This document shows, one piece after another, positions 24,946 to 33,377 of a stretch of DNA of 64,000 nucleotides. A program made the position numbers and the translations under genes. Below the pieces are notes generated by a model. It was not told the DNA's origin, did no database searches, and was given only the letters and a program-made list of their open reading frames with translations. This DNA comes from Amycolatopsis japonica (GTDB lineage Bacteria > Actinomycetota > Actinomycetes > Mycobacteriales > Pseudonocardiaceae). Each line of letters begins with the position of its first letter. Positions within the stretch are counted from its first letter, which is position 1. Where the stretch lies: the NCBI RefSeq assembly GCF_000732925.1, contig NZ_CP008953.1, forward strand, positions 1,240,001 through 1,304,000. The letters run 5' to 3'.

Positions 24946-25779
24946 GTGCGTCAGCTCACATACGACGGGGTGCCCATCCCCGGTCTGAACGACCTGGTCC
25001 GGACGGCCATCCGGCTGCACCCCGCGCCGGGATTGCCCCGTCCGGACGAAAGCCACTTCGGCGGGCCGCTGCTCTGGCCGTCGGACGAGCCATGGCCGGA
25101 GTGCCCGGTGACCTGGCCGCCGGACCCCGACGCGTCCGACGACGCGTGGCCGGGCGGGCATCCGCTCGACGAGCCGGTCCCGGCGATGGTCGGCGCGGCG
25201 CAGTTCTTCCGCGACGACTTCCCGGAGCTGCCCTTCCCGGAGGGCACCGACGTCCTGCAGATCCTGTTCTGCCCGCTGGAACACGACAACCCGTACCACC
25301 GCGGCCCCGCCGTCCGGCTGGTGTGGCGCGATTCCGCCGAGGTGGGGGACATCGCGGAGCCGCCGCCCGCCCCCGAGGACGCCCAAGCCGCCTACCTGCC
25401 GGAACCGTGCGTCTTCGAACCGTGCTCGATCGACGAGCTGCCGCGCCTCTGCGATTTCCCGCCGGAGACCCGCGCCGCGCTCGGCATCCCCGAAGGCGCG
25501 AGCGAAGACCCGGAGGGCTGGCCCGAACTCGACCACTACGCGAAGATCGGCGGCTGGACGGCCTGGCACGTGGCCGAACGCGTCGACCTGGGCTGCCGGG
25601 AGTGCGGTGCCGAGCTGAGACAGACGCTCGCGCTGGCCACGGAGGAACACGAGGTCGGCTGCGGTTGCGGGGTCGACGACGAAGAACCGGCGTGCTGGGC
25701 GTTCGGCGACCGGGGAGTGCTGAACATCTTCACCTGCCCCACCGATCCGCGGCATCCGTTCAAGGTCCGGATCGCCTGA
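24946..25779 (+). CDS. DUF1963/YwqG-like protein
   Basis: A 277-residue cytoplasmic protein. The segment ESHFGGPLLWPSDEPWPECP (about 30-49) matches the start of YwqG/DUF1963 proteins, which have no established function. A later segment has four Cys in CxxC-like pairs (LGCRECGAEL and EVGCGCGVD), plausibly a zinc site. GTG start 10 bp after the previous gene. Its TGA stop abuts the convergent regulator's stop with no gap (TGATCA at 25777-25782). Confidence 0.65.
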   Translation: MRQLTYDGVPIPGLNDLVRTAIRLHPAPGLPRPDESHFGGPLLWPSDEPWPECPVTWPPDPDASDDAWPGGHPLDEPVPAMVGAAQFFRDDFPELPFPEGTDVLQILFCPLEHDNPYHRGPAVRLVWRDSAEVGDIAEPPPAPEDAQAAYLPEPCVFEPCSIDELPRLCDFPPETRAALGIPEGASEDPEGWPELDHYAKIGGWTAWHVAERVDLGCRECGAELRQTLALATEEHEVGCGCGVDDEEPACWAFGDRGVLNIFTCPTDPRHPFKVRIA

Positions 25780-26253
25780 TCAGCCGGGTGGTAGCAAAGG
25801 TCCCCCGCTCCAGTGCTGGAAGACGAGGTTCGTGTGCACCCTGGCGACCTCGTCGCGGGCGGTCAGTTCGTCGAGCACCAGCCGTTGCAGCTCGGTCGCC
25901 GACGCGGTGGCGACATGCGCGAGGAAGTCGTCCGGGCCGGTCAGGTGGTAGACGGCGCGGACCTCGGGCAGCGCCAGCAGATGCTCGACGAACGAATCGA
26001 CCAGTGCGCGCCGGTGCGGGCGGACCTGCACGAACAGGAGCGCTTCGAGCGGGCGGCCGAGTTTGGCCGCGTCCACCTCGGCGCGCTGGCCGATGATCAC
26101 TCCGAGCTCGCGCAGCCGGTTGACGCGGTCGAGACAGGTCGAGGGTGCGACGCCGACTTCGGCCGCCAGATCCTTGTTCGAGATCCGGGCGTCGTTCTGC
26201 AAGAGCCGCAGAATTCGAAGATCAACCGTGCTCAGTTCGACGGAATCCGACAT
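25780..26253 (-). CDS. Lrp/AsnC-family transcriptional regulator
   Basis: A 157-residue regulator. Residues ~8-60 form the winged helix-turn-helix (DLRILRLLQNDARISNKDLAAEVGVAPSTCLDRVNRL). The rest is the RAM ligand-binding domain (EALLFVQVRPHRR... VRAVYHLTGPDDFLAHVA). It is divergent from the PLP enzyme gene (59 bp between starts), which it very likely regulates in response to an amino acid. ATG 26253 (MSDSVELS) gives the family-length N-terminus. Its last codons lie in a sequence repeated at 22621-22636. Confidence 0.88.
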   Translation of the reverse strand: MSDSVELSTVDLRILRLLQNDARISNKDLAAEVGVAPSTCLDRVNRLRELGVIIGQRAEVDAAKLGRPLEALLFVQVRPHRRALVDSFVEHLLALPEVRAVYHLTGPDDFLAHVATASATELQRLVLDELTARDEVARVHTNLVFQHWSGGPLLPPG

Positions 26254-26312
26254 CAGCGAATGATATCCGAGGATATTGCGGTCGATCCGGAGAAAATCGC
26301 ACCATCTGGGGT

Positions 26313-27431
26313 ATGACCGCAACGCTGCGCACCCGAGCCGTCCACGCCGGCCGTGACGATCTCACGGACCTCGGCGTCCACGCCGCTCCGCTCGACCTGT
26401 CCACGACCTACCCGTCGCGGGACAGCGTCGAGGAGGCGGGCCGCATCGACGAATTCGCTGCCTCGGGCTCGCTGTCCGGGCTCCCGGTCTACGGGCGGCT
26501 GAGCAACCCCACTGTCGAGCGTTTCGAGAAGGCGCTGGCCGAACTCGAAGGGTTCGAAGACGCCGTCGCGTTCGCCACCGGCATGGCCGCGGTTTCGGCC
26601 TCGCTGCTCGCGGCCGTCGCCCAGGGCAAGCGGCACGTCGTCGCCGTCCGGCCGGTCTACGGCTGCACCGACCACATGCTGACGTCCGGGCTGCTCGGGA
26701 CCGAGGTGACCTGGGCCGATCCGGAGGACGTCGCCTCGGCGCTGCGTCCCGACACCGGGCTGGTGCTGCTCGAAACCCCCGCGAACCCGACCCTGCGCGA
26801 GGTCGACATCGCCGAGATCGTGCGCGCCGCGGGCGAGGTCCCGGTGCTGGTCGACAACACCTTCGCGACCCCCGTGCTCCAGCGGCCGGGACGGCACGGC
26901 GCTCGGTTCGTCCTGCACAGCGCGACCAAGTTCCTCGGCGGGCACGGCGACGTCATGGGTGGCGTGGTGGCTTGCAGCGCCGAAGACGCGGGGATGCTGC
27001 GGCAGATCCGCTTCGCCACCGGAGGCGTGCTTCACCCGCTCGCCGGGTACATGCTGCTTCGCGGCCTCTCGACCCTTCCGCTGCGCGTCAACGCCGCGTC
27101 CGCGACGGCCGCCGAACTCGTCGAGCGGCTGCGCGGCCACGCGAACGTGAGCGCCGTGCACTACCCGGCCATCGGTGGTCCGCTGATCGCGTTCGAGGTG
27201 GACGGCGATCCGCACGCGCTCATCGGCGCGGTCCGGCTGATCACCCCGGCCGTCAGCCTCGGCAGTGTGGACTCGCTCATCCAGCATCCCGCGTCGATCA
27301 GCCACCGGATCGTCGCCGAGGACGACCGGCGCGGCGCGGGGGTCACCGACCGGCTCATCCGCATGTCGGTGGGGCTGGAGGACGTCGAGGACCTGTGGCA
27401 CGACCTGGATCAGGCACTCAAGGCGTGCTGA
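26313..27431 (+). CDS. Cys/Met-metabolism PLP-dependent enzyme (cystathionine gamma-synthase/lyase family)
   Basis: A 372-residue fold-type I PLP enzyme. Visible are the cofactor segment VAFATGMAAVSASLLA, the Asp in VDNTFATP, and the Schiff-base Lys in HSATKFLGGHGDVMGG. It could act as a methionine gamma-lyase, cystathionine gamma-lyase or synthase; sequence alone does not decide. The divergent Lrp-type regulator points to amino-acid-responsive catabolism. ATG 26313 follows directly from the shared promoter region. Confidence 0.82.
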   Translation: MTATLRTRAVHAGRDDLTDLGVHAAPLDLSTTYPSRDSVEEAGRIDEFAASGSLSGLPVYGRLSNPTVERFEKALAELEGFEDAVAFATGMAAVSASLLAAVAQGKRHVVAVRPVYGCTDHMLTSGLLGTEVTWADPEDVASALRPDTGLVLLETPANPTLREVDIAEIVRAAGEVPVLVDNTFATPVLQRPGRHGARFVLHSATKFLGGHGDVMGGVVACSAEDAGMLRQIRFATGGVLHPLAGYMLLRGLSTLPLRVNAASATAAELVERLRGHANVSAVHYPAIGGPLIAFEVDGDPHALIGAVRLITPAVSLGSVDSLIQHPASISHRIVAEDDRRGAGVTDRLIRMSVGLEDVEDLWHDLDQALKAC

Positions 27432-27491
27432 GTTCTGCGATCGTCATCACCGGGATGTCGACAAATCGTCCGGCCTGGCTAACCTGGTCGG

Positions 27492-27875
27492 GTGAAAGAT
27501 CTGGTCTCGTCCTGGGTGGAATCTTCGGCTCGTAGCACGCTTTCCCGGCTGCACCAGCAGATCGGTGTGGCCGGGCTCGCCGCCGCGGCGGCCGTGCCCG
27601 CGCTGTCCGCCGTCTTCGATCAGCACTCCGCCGCGGTGCGCGACATCCTCGCGGTCGGTGTCGAAGGCTCGGCGGCGGTGGCCGGGGTCGTCCTGCTCGC
27701 CGGCTACACGCGCGGGCTGCTCGACGAGGCGAAGGCCAAGGGCTGGACGTTCCGGGCTCCGGCCGATCTGACCGCGTGGACCACCAGCGACTGGTTGACC
27801 GCGCGGCTGGTCGGCGTTTGTTCGCTGGCCGCCTCGATGGACGACCGGCGGACCCAGCCGACCGGGAACGGGTAG
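27492..27875 (+). CDS. Small conserved actinobacterial protein, DUF6401-like
   Basis: A 127-residue protein with Ala-rich, moderately hydrophobic helices (IGVAGLAAAAAVPALSAVFDQHSAAVRDIL) and no enzymatic motif. The segment DQHSAAVRDILA resembles small actinobacterial proteins grouped as DUF6401, recalled from memory and not verified. GTG start. It converges on the channel gene with 34 bp between stops. Confidence 0.55.
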   Translation: MKDLVSSWVESSARSTLSRLHQQIGVAGLAAAAAVPALSAVFDQHSAAVRDILAVGVEGSAAVAGVVLLAGYTRGLLDEAKAKGWTFRAPADLTAWTTSDWLTARLVGVCSLAASMDDRRTQPTGNG

Positions 27876-27909
27876 GGCGGCCGGACGCCCCACCCGCTCC
27901 CGTGGAAGG

Positions 27910-28830
27910 TCAGCGGTACTCCGGCGGAGGGGGCATGTTTCCACCGGGGGGCCGCTGGCCGGGATCCTGATGCTGCGGCACCTGACCCTGGCTGGGCGGG
28001 AACTGCTGGTGCTGCGTCGGCGCGTTCGGGTTCACGGCGTGATGCCCGGCGGACACCGGCTGGTTGACCGTCGTCCGCTCCGTCGGCACCTCACCCGAGC
28101 GGCCCGCGTCCTCGCGACCGCGCTGGTAGGCCTCGGCCTGCGCCTTCGCGGCGGGGATCTCCGCCTCGGCCCGGCCGAGCCAGGTCTCCCAGCGCTGCTG
28201 CATCGGCTTGATGAGACCACCGCCGACACCGACGACGGCGATACCGCCGACCGTGGCGAGCACGGCGATCAGCACCGGCATCGTGACCGCGGTGGCCACG
28301 CCGATCTGGTTCAGCGCGGCGATCGCACCGAGGCCCCAGATGAACACCGAGGCGATGGTGGCGAGCACCTTGCCGTAGGAGACACCGCCGAGGGCGTTCC
28401 CGATCAGATCCTTGACCGCCTTGGCGACCGCGCCGGCGATCACCACGATGACGATCGCGACGATGGCACGCGGCAGCCACGCGACGATGTCGTTGAGCAG
28501 CGCGCTCACCGGGTTCGGGCCGAACACGCCGAACGCGAACTGCAGGGCGATCAGCAGGATCGCGTAATAGACGATCTTGCTGATGATGCCGGACGCGTCG
28601 AACTGGCTGCGCGCGAGCATCTGTTTGAAGCCCCCGCGTTCGAGTAGCCGGTTGAACCCGACCTTCTCGAGCACCATGCTCACGGCCTTCGAGAGCGCCT
28701 TGGCGATCAGCCAGCCGATGAACAGGATGACCAGGAACGCGAGCAGTTTCGGGACGAAGGTGGCGACCGAACTCCAGGCGCTCGACACGCCTTGACCGAA
28801 GTCGACGGCCGCCAGTGCTGATGTGGCCAC
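27910..28830 (-). CDS. Mechanosensitive-channel-related membrane protein (TM-helix repeat)
   Basis: A 306-residue protein with about four membrane segments (LLAFLVILFIGWLIAKAL; YYAILLIALQFAFGVFG; AIVAIVIVVIAGAVAKAV; VLIAVLATVGGIAVVGVGGG). Pairs of helices followed by KAV/KALS match the TM-helix repeats of small MscS-related channels. It lacks the large beta/C-terminal domain of MscS and instead ends in a ~90-residue Pro/Gln-rich disordered tail. Likely a small ion channel or stress protein in the plasma membrane. Confidence 0.72.
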   Translation of the reverse strand: MATSALAAVDFGQGVSSAWSSVATFVPKLLAFLVILFIGWLIAKALSKAVSMVLEKVGFNRLLERGGFKQMLARSQFDASGIISKIVYYAILLIALQFAFGVFGPNPVSALLNDIVAWLPRAIVAIVIVVIAGAVAKAVKDLIGNALGGVSYGKVLATIASVFIWGLGAIAALNQIGVATAVTMPVLIAVLATVGGIAVVGVGGGLIKPMQQRWETWLGRAEAEIPAAKAQAEAYQRGREDAGRSGEVPTERTTVNQPVSAGHHAVNPNAPTQHQQFPPSQGQVPQHQDPGQRPPGGNMPPPPEYR

Positions 28831-28840
28831 TGGACTTTCT

Positions 28841-28879
28841 CCCTTCCCACCACTGGAGCTTCCAGACTGGTGGGAAGGG
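28841..28879 (-). terminator. Hairpin between the FmdB-like gene and the channel gene
   Basis: CCCTTCCCACCA (28841-28852) pairs perfectly with 28868-28879 around a 15-nt loop that itself contains GGAGCTTCC. Both flanking genes are on the minus strand, so this probably terminates the FmdB-like gene and lies in the channel gene leader. Confidence 0.65.
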
Positions 28880-28928
28880 GGTACCCGCCATTCGGGCGAT
28901 CACACGTTGCGCCACCCGAACGGGTGGG

Positions 28929-29141
28929 TCAGCTGCAGCAGCCTCCGCCGCAGCAACCGCCTCCACCTGCGGGAACAGGGGCCGGACCGGAAGCGGACCC
29001 GGTCAGCGCGACGGTCGTCAGCAGCTTGACGGTGTCCTGGTGGCCCTCGGGACACGGCGCGGGCGCACCGGACTCGCTCATCGGCCGCAGCAGTTCGAAG
29101 GTTCCGGCGCATTCGCGGCAGCGGTAGGCGTAGGTCGGCAT
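28929..29141 (-). CDS. FmdB-family zinc-ribbon protein
   Basis: A 70-residue protein with the N-terminal FmdB ribbon: YAYRCRECAGTFELL provides CxxC and APCPEGHQ supplies further ligands. The C-terminal tail is unusually rich in Gly and Cys (GGGGCCGGGCCS), which could bind additional metal. The family is suspected to be regulatory or metal-related. It is divergent from the phosphodiesterase gene with 50 bp between starts. Confidence 0.8.
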   Translation of the reverse strand: MPTYAYRCRECAGTFELLRPMSESGAPAPCPEGHQDTVKLLTTVALTGSASGPAPVPAGGGGCCGGGCCS

Positions 29142-29191
29142 TCCGGCATTATCCCATCTCCTTCCGGCCGCCGGGATGGCAAGCTGGCCGG

Positions 29192-30316
29192 GTGGAACTG
29201 CCTGTCGCGGCGCACGTGCCGCATCTCGGCCAAGTCGTCCCGTCCGTGCTTTCCGCCCTCGGCGCCGAGGGGTTCGCCAATTCGCTGAGCCTGGCGGAGG
29301 CGTCCAGCGCCTGTGTCCTGCTCATCGACGGTCTCGGCTGGGAGCTGCTGGCCGAGCATCCCACCGACGCGCCCGTGCTCACCCAGCTGGCGAAGTCGCC
29401 GCTGCGGGTCGGTTTCCCGGCGACGACGGCGGCCGGTCTCGGCGCGATCGGCACGGGCCTGGCGTCGGGGGAACACGGCCTGGTCGGGTACAGCTTCGAG
29501 GTGCCGGGCACCGGCGTCCTGAACGCGCTGCGCTGGAGCAGCCACGTGGACGGCGGCGATCTCCGCGGCGCCCTGCCGCCGCGCGAGGTGCAGCCGCTGC
29601 CGACGACGTTCGAACGCGCGGCGGCCGCCGGGATCACGACCAGCGTGGTGTCGTCGGCGAAGTTCGCCGACACTGCGCTCACCCGGGCGACACAGTCCGG
29701 CGCGCGCTATGTGGGCGTCCACGCGCTCGGTGACCTGGCCGCCTGCGTCCTGCACTGCCTCGAAGCGCGGCCCGCGTTCTGCTGGGGCTATCACAGCGAA
29801 CTCGACATGCTGGGCCACATCTACGGGCCCGGTTCGGCGCCGTGGCGGATGCAACTACGGCAGGTCGACCGGCTGGTCGAGTCCCTTGTGGACGGCCTGC
29901 CGCCCGGCGCGCTCCTCGCCGTCGTGGCCGACCATGGCATGGTCACCGTCGAGGGCGCGCTCGACATCGACGAGACACCCGCGCTGCTCGGCGGCGTCCG
30001 GGCCATCGGGGGTGAGGTCCGGGCGCGGCACGTCTACAGCGAAGCGGGCGCGGAGGCCGACGTCCTGGCGGCGTGGCGCGAGGTGATCGGAGACCGGGCG
30101 TGGATCCTCCCGCGCGACGAGGCCGTCGAGGCGGGCTGGTTCGGGCCGGTCTCCGATCGGGTCCGTCCGCGTATCGGCGACGTGGTCGTGGCGGCGAAGG
30201 GACGCTTCGGGCTCGTGCGAGAACTGGCGGAGGCCGTCGAGTCCTCCTTGGTCGGGCAGCACGGCTCGCTCACGCCGGCCGAGCAACTCGTCCCGTTGGT
30301 CCTCGCGCGCGGCTAG
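29192..30316 (+). CDS. Alkaline-phosphatase-superfamily nucleotide pyrophosphatase/phosphodiesterase
   Basis: A 374-residue cytoplasmic protein of the NPP branch. The first metal-binding Asp is in VLLIDGLGWEL (about 45), the catalytic Thr in FPATTAAGLG (about 76-78), a further Asp/His pair in HSELDMLGH, and the final Asp-His in VADHGMV. No signal peptide. The natural phosphodiester substrate is unknown. GTG start at the first in-frame codon after the divergent FmdB promoter. Its TAG stop shares CTAG with the convergent gene's stop. Confidence 0.82.
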   Translation: MELPVAAHVPHLGQVVPSVLSALGAEGFANSLSLAEASSACVLLIDGLGWELLAEHPTDAPVLTQLAKSPLRVGFPATTAAGLGAIGTGLASGEHGLVGYSFEVPGTGVLNALRWSSHVDGGDLRGALPPREVQPLPTTFERAAAAGITTSVVSSAKFADTALTRATQSGARYVGVHALGDLAACVLHCLEARPAFCWGYHSELDMLGHIYGPGSAPWRMQLRQVDRLVESLVDGLPPGALLAVVADHGMVTVEGALDIDETPALLGGVRAIGGEVRARHVYSEAGAEADVLAAWREVIGDRAWILPRDEAVEAGWFGPVSDRVRPRIGDVVVAAKGRFGLVRELAEAVESSLVGQHGSLTPAEQLVPLVLARG

Positions 30317-31437
30317 CCGCAGAACTCGGCGAACATCGCGCGGAGCACGGCCGAGCGCGCGGTTTCGGAGGTGAGGTTCGTGGTGACGCCGACCGTGATC
30401 TGCCTGGCGCCGTCGGAGGTCCGCATGCTCCAGGTGTTGTAGCCGGGTACCGAACCGTTGAAGCCCCAAGCCTCCGGCGCGGCGCAGCCCTGCGGGAGCC
30501 GCAGCCGCATGACGCCGAGGCCCGAGTCCACCGCGGGAACGCCGCTGGGCACGGTCTTGCGCATCTCGGCCAGCTGCGCCGCGGGGAAGAGTCGTCCGGT
30601 GAACACGGCGCCATAGAACCGGTTCAGATCGTCGGCGGTGGAGATCAGATTCCCGGAACCCCAGAACCGCGACATCTCGTAGTCGGTGACGTCGGTCAGC
30701 GGCGCGTCGGGACCGTACAGCCGTTCGTAACCACGGGCGGCCGCGTGATGGACGTGGGGATAGCGGTACGGGAGGGAGCTGTCCCGCATCCCCGCCTTGT
30801 CGAGAACCCGGCGCTGTAGCACGGAATTCAGCTCGTCCCCGGTGAGCTTTTCGACGAGTTTCCCGAGCACGGCGTAGTTGGTGTTGGAGTACACCATGCC
30901 CTGGCCGGGTGGGAAGGCCAGCGGTTTGCCCTCGGTCCCCAGCCGGATGGTCTCGTCCGGTGACTGGTGCCGCCAGCGGGTCGTGTCGATCTCCGGGAGG
31001 CTGTTCCACCGGTCGGTCGCCGGGATCCCGCTGGTGTGCTGCAGCAACTGGCGCACGGTGATCGGCTCGGTGTACGGCAGCAGCCCGGGAAGGCGGTCCT
31101 GGACGCGGTCGTCGAGGCCGACTTCGCCCTCACCGGCCAGTTGCAGGACGGCGGTGGCGACCACGCTCTTGGTGATGCTGCCCGCCCGGAAACGGCCGCG
31201 GGGGTCCGGCGCGCCGCCCGTCGTGACGTCGCCGACGCCGCTCCGGCCGTACCAGCCGCCGTCCTGGTCGAGCACCGCGGCGTACGCGCCGGGCGCACCG
31301 GCGGCGACGGCGTCGTCCAGCGCCTTTTGCAGTCCTGCCCTGGCGGGGGCGGCGACGGCCTGACCGGCCGCGAGTGTTCCGGAGAACAAGGCGGTGCCGG
31401 CGGCGATCGCCGCCAAACCGCGAAACAGACGATTCAT
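30313..31437 (-). CDS. Secreted serine hydrolase, class C beta-lactamase/D-Ala-D-Ala carboxypeptidase family
   Basis: A 374-residue exported protein. The signal peptide spans about 1-30 (GTLAAGQAVAAPA). The catalytic SxxK is S87-I-T-K90, the YxN motif is YSN in QGMVYSNTNYAV, and the helical region LLQHTSGIP is typical. Such proteins include R61-type peptidases, esterases and beta-lactamases; extracytoplasmic peptidase or esterase activity is the safest call. The 3' end overlaps the convergent phosphodiesterase gene by 4 bp. Confidence 0.85.
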   Translation of the reverse strand: MNRLFRGLAAIAAGTALFSGTLAAGQAVAAPARAGLQKALDDAVAAGAPGAYAAVLDQDGGWYGRSGVGDVTTGGAPDPRGRFRAGSITKSVVATAVLQLAGEGEVGLDDRVQDRLPGLLPYTEPITVRQLLQHTSGIPATDRWNSLPEIDTTRWRHQSPDETIRLGTEGKPLAFPPGQGMVYSNTNYAVLGKLVEKLTGDELNSVLQRRVLDKAGMRDSSLPYRYPHVHHAAARGYERLYGPDAPLTDVTDYEMSRFWGSGNLISTADDLNRFYGAVFTGRLFPAAQLAEMRKTVPSGVPAVDSGLGVMRLRLPQGCAAPEAWGFNGSVPGYNTWSMRTSDGARQITVGVTTNLTSETARSAVLRAMFAEFCG

Positions 31438-31514
31438 TGCCCCGACGCTAGGACGCCCCTGGCGCCCGGACAGCCCCTAAGACCCGGGCTTTTCGTGAAC
31501 GAACCCCTAGCCGG

Positions 31515-32084
31515 TCAGACGGGCTTCCTCGCCGAGAACTTCACGGAGCGCTTGGGTACGTGGTCGACCTCGATGTCGGTGAATCCGGCGTCGGTGAGCC
31601 GGGGCCAGAGCGAGACCGGGTCGAGCGCGTTCATCGTGTCGCCGAGGTGGAGGAGCCGGAACGGCGCGTTCGCCAGGCTGTCGATCGCGCGCAGGACACC
31701 GCCGGGGCGGAGCACGCGGAACGCCTCGGCGAAGATCGAGTCCTGTAATGCCGTCGTGGGCACGTGATGCAGCATCGTGAAGCAGACGACCGCGGAGAAC
31801 TCGCCGTCCTCGAAGGGCATCGCCGCTCCGTCGCCCTGGACGATCCGCACCCGGCCGTCGAATTCCCGCTTGAGGAGGTCCGCCGACGCCTCGTCGATCT
31901 CGACGGCGGTGAGCCGGGGGACGAGCCCGACGAGCGCGCGCGTGGTCGCGCCGAAGCCGGGGCCGATCTCCAGCACGGAGTCACCCAGGTCGAAGCCGGC
32001 GACGTTGCCCGGCATCTCGGCGGCGACGGCCTTCGCCCACAGCGCGGAACTGCAGAGTTTGCGGTGCACCAGGTTCATCGGCAT
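31515..32084 (-). CDS. Class I SAM-dependent methyltransferase
   Basis: A 189-residue methyltransferase. SAM motif I is VLEIGPGFGATTRALV (about 37-52), the acidic ribose-binding residue follows in LTAVEIDEAS, and motif IV is FSAVVCFTMLHHVP. The order FRVLRPGGVLRAID is typical for small-molecule methyltransferases. Substrate unknown. It is divergent from an AraC-type regulator 45 bp away, suggesting an inducible pair. Confidence 0.82.
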   Translation of the reverse strand: MPMNLVHRKLCSSALWAKAVAAEMPGNVAGFDLGDSVLEIGPGFGATTRALVGLVPRLTAVEIDEASADLLKREFDGRVRIVQGDGAAMPFEDGEFSAVVCFTMLHHVPTTALQDSIFAEAFRVLRPGGVLRAIDSLANAPFRLLHLGDTMNALDPVSLWPRLTDAGFTDIEVDHVPKRSVKFSARKPV

Positions 32085-32129
32085 GCGTTCGAAGCTAACG
32101 GTGACCGATAGGCGATAGGCTGCCAACCG

Positions 32130-32882
32130 ATGTCGAATATCGGACTCCTGCCGCCGATGTCCACGGCGATGGTGCTCGGCGAGATGGACCTGCCCGCGGG
32201 CACCTGGCTCCCGTGGCACGAACACGACGGCCACCAGCTCGCCTGGGCGGCGCGGGGGATCCTGAGCGTGAACGTCGGCGAGCGGTACTGGGTGCTGCCG
32301 CCGACGCGGGCGCTCTGGATCCCGGCCGGGGTCGTCCACCGGACCGGTGCCACCGCGCAGACCGTGTTGCGGGGGATCTACGCCGCCCGGGACCGATGCC
32401 CGGTGCACTGGCCCGAACCGACGCTCGTCGCCGTCCGCCCGCTGCTGCGCGAACTGCTGGAGCACCTCGGCGCGGCCGACCTCGGCGACGACGCGCGCCG
32501 CCGGGCCGAGGCGGTCGCGTTCGACCTGCTCGAACCGGTGGACGTCGTGCCGATCACCGTGCCGATGCCGTCCGACGAACGTGCGCTGGCCGTCGCGCGG
32601 GCGGTGATCGCCGATCCTGCGGACCGCCGCGCCCTCGCCGATTTCGGCTGGCACGCGGGCGCGAGCGAACGCACCCTCGCGCGCCTGTTCCTCACCGAGT
32701 GCCGCACGACGTTCGGCGCGTGGCGGGTCCAGGCGCGCCTGCGCGCGTCACTGCCGCTGCTGGCCGAGGGCATGCCGCTGACCGCCGTCTCCCGCCGGAT
32801 CGGCTACTCGTCGCCGAGCGCTTTCGTCGCCGCGTTCCGCCGCGCGGTCGGGGTGACGCCGGGCGCCTACTTCGGCGGCTGA
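32130..32882 (+). CDS. AraC-family regulator with N-terminal cupin domain
   Basis: A 250-residue regulator. The cupin-like sensor (about 15-75) has LPWHEHDGHQLAWAARGILSV. The C-terminal AraC double helix-turn-helix covers about 155-250 (GASERTLARLFLTECRTTFGAWR; then LTAVSRRIGYSSPSAFVAAFRRAVGVTP). The likely target is the divergent methyltransferase. A 21-bp tandem repeat array begins 6 bp after the stop. Confidence 0.85.
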   Translation: MSNIGLLPPMSTAMVLGEMDLPAGTWLPWHEHDGHQLAWAARGILSVNVGERYWVLPPTRALWIPAGVVHRTGATAQTVLRGIYAARDRCPVHWPEPTLVAVRPLLRELLEHLGAADLGDDARRRAEAVAFDLLEPVDVVPITVPMPSDERALAVARAVIADPADRRALADFGWHAGASERTLARLFLTECRTTFGAWRVQARLRASLPLLAEGMPLTAVSRRIGYSSPSAFVAAFRRAVGVTPGAYFGG

Positions 32883-32888
32883 CTCCCC

Positions 32889-33014
32889 GAGTCACGCCTC
32901 CGATCACGCATGATCCGGCTTCGATCACGCATGATCGGCCGGACGACACGGGTGATCCGGCGGACGTCATGCGTGATCAGGCGGACGACACGCGTGACGG
33001 AAGGCGGACCGGGT
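32889..33014. repeat. Six-unit 21-bp imperfect tandem repeat
   Basis: Six consecutive 21-bp units start at 32889, 32910, 32931, 32952, 32973 and 32994. The unit consensus is close to GTGATCNGGCGGACGACACGC, and units 4 and 5 differ at few positions. GATCACGCATGATC substrings make parts self-complementary. It fills most of the gap between the AraC gene and the zinc-ribbon gene. The period of two helical turns would place bound proteins on one DNA face; the array can also be read as an Arg/Thr-rich heptad, but that frame lacks a good start. Confidence 0.75.
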
Positions 33015-33071
33015 GTGACCCTGCGCGCCTACGTCGGCGGCCGGCCGGGCTCGCCGTATACCGTTTCGGGC

Positions 33072-33359
33072 GTGCCACGACGTAACCGGCCCGAACGCGG
33101 TGGACGCCCCGACCTCGGCGCGTCGACCGGTTGGGCGCGCTCCGAATCCGCCTCCGACGGCGAATGGCTGGTGCGCACCGTGCCCGGCGCGCAGGCCACC
33201 AAGGACTACCGCTGTCCCGGTTGCGACCACGAGATCCGGCAGGGGACCCCGCATCTGGTCGCCTGGCCCGCCGACGACACCGGAGGCGTCGCCGACCGCC
33301 GCCATTGGCACAAGGCGTGCTGGGGCGCGCGGTCCCGGCGAAGGCCAGGTCGTTGGTGA
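33072..33359 (+). CDS. Conserved actinobacterial small zinc-ribbon protein
   Basis: A 95-residue basic protein. The core VRTVPGAQATKDYRCPGCDHEIRQGTPHLVAWP contains CxxC, and RRHWHKACW supplies His/Cys that could complete a metal site. Similar short proteins are widespread in actinobacteria, sometimes labelled ATP/GTP-binding without evidence. GTG 33072 (VPRRNRPERGG) is chosen; the frame stays open upstream through the tandem repeat. Converges on the acetyltransferase gene 18 bp away. Confidence 0.75.
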   Translation: MPRRNRPERGGRPDLGASTGWARSESASDGEWLVRTVPGAQATKDYRCPGCDHEIRQGTPHLVAWPADDTGGVADRRHWHKACWGARSRRRPGRW

Positions 33360-33377
33360 CTCGGCCGCTGGTGAGCT

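Noticed and set aside
32889..33014. CRISPR array
   Set aside because: Six 21-bp units abut directly without spacers and are imperfect, so this is a tandem repeat.
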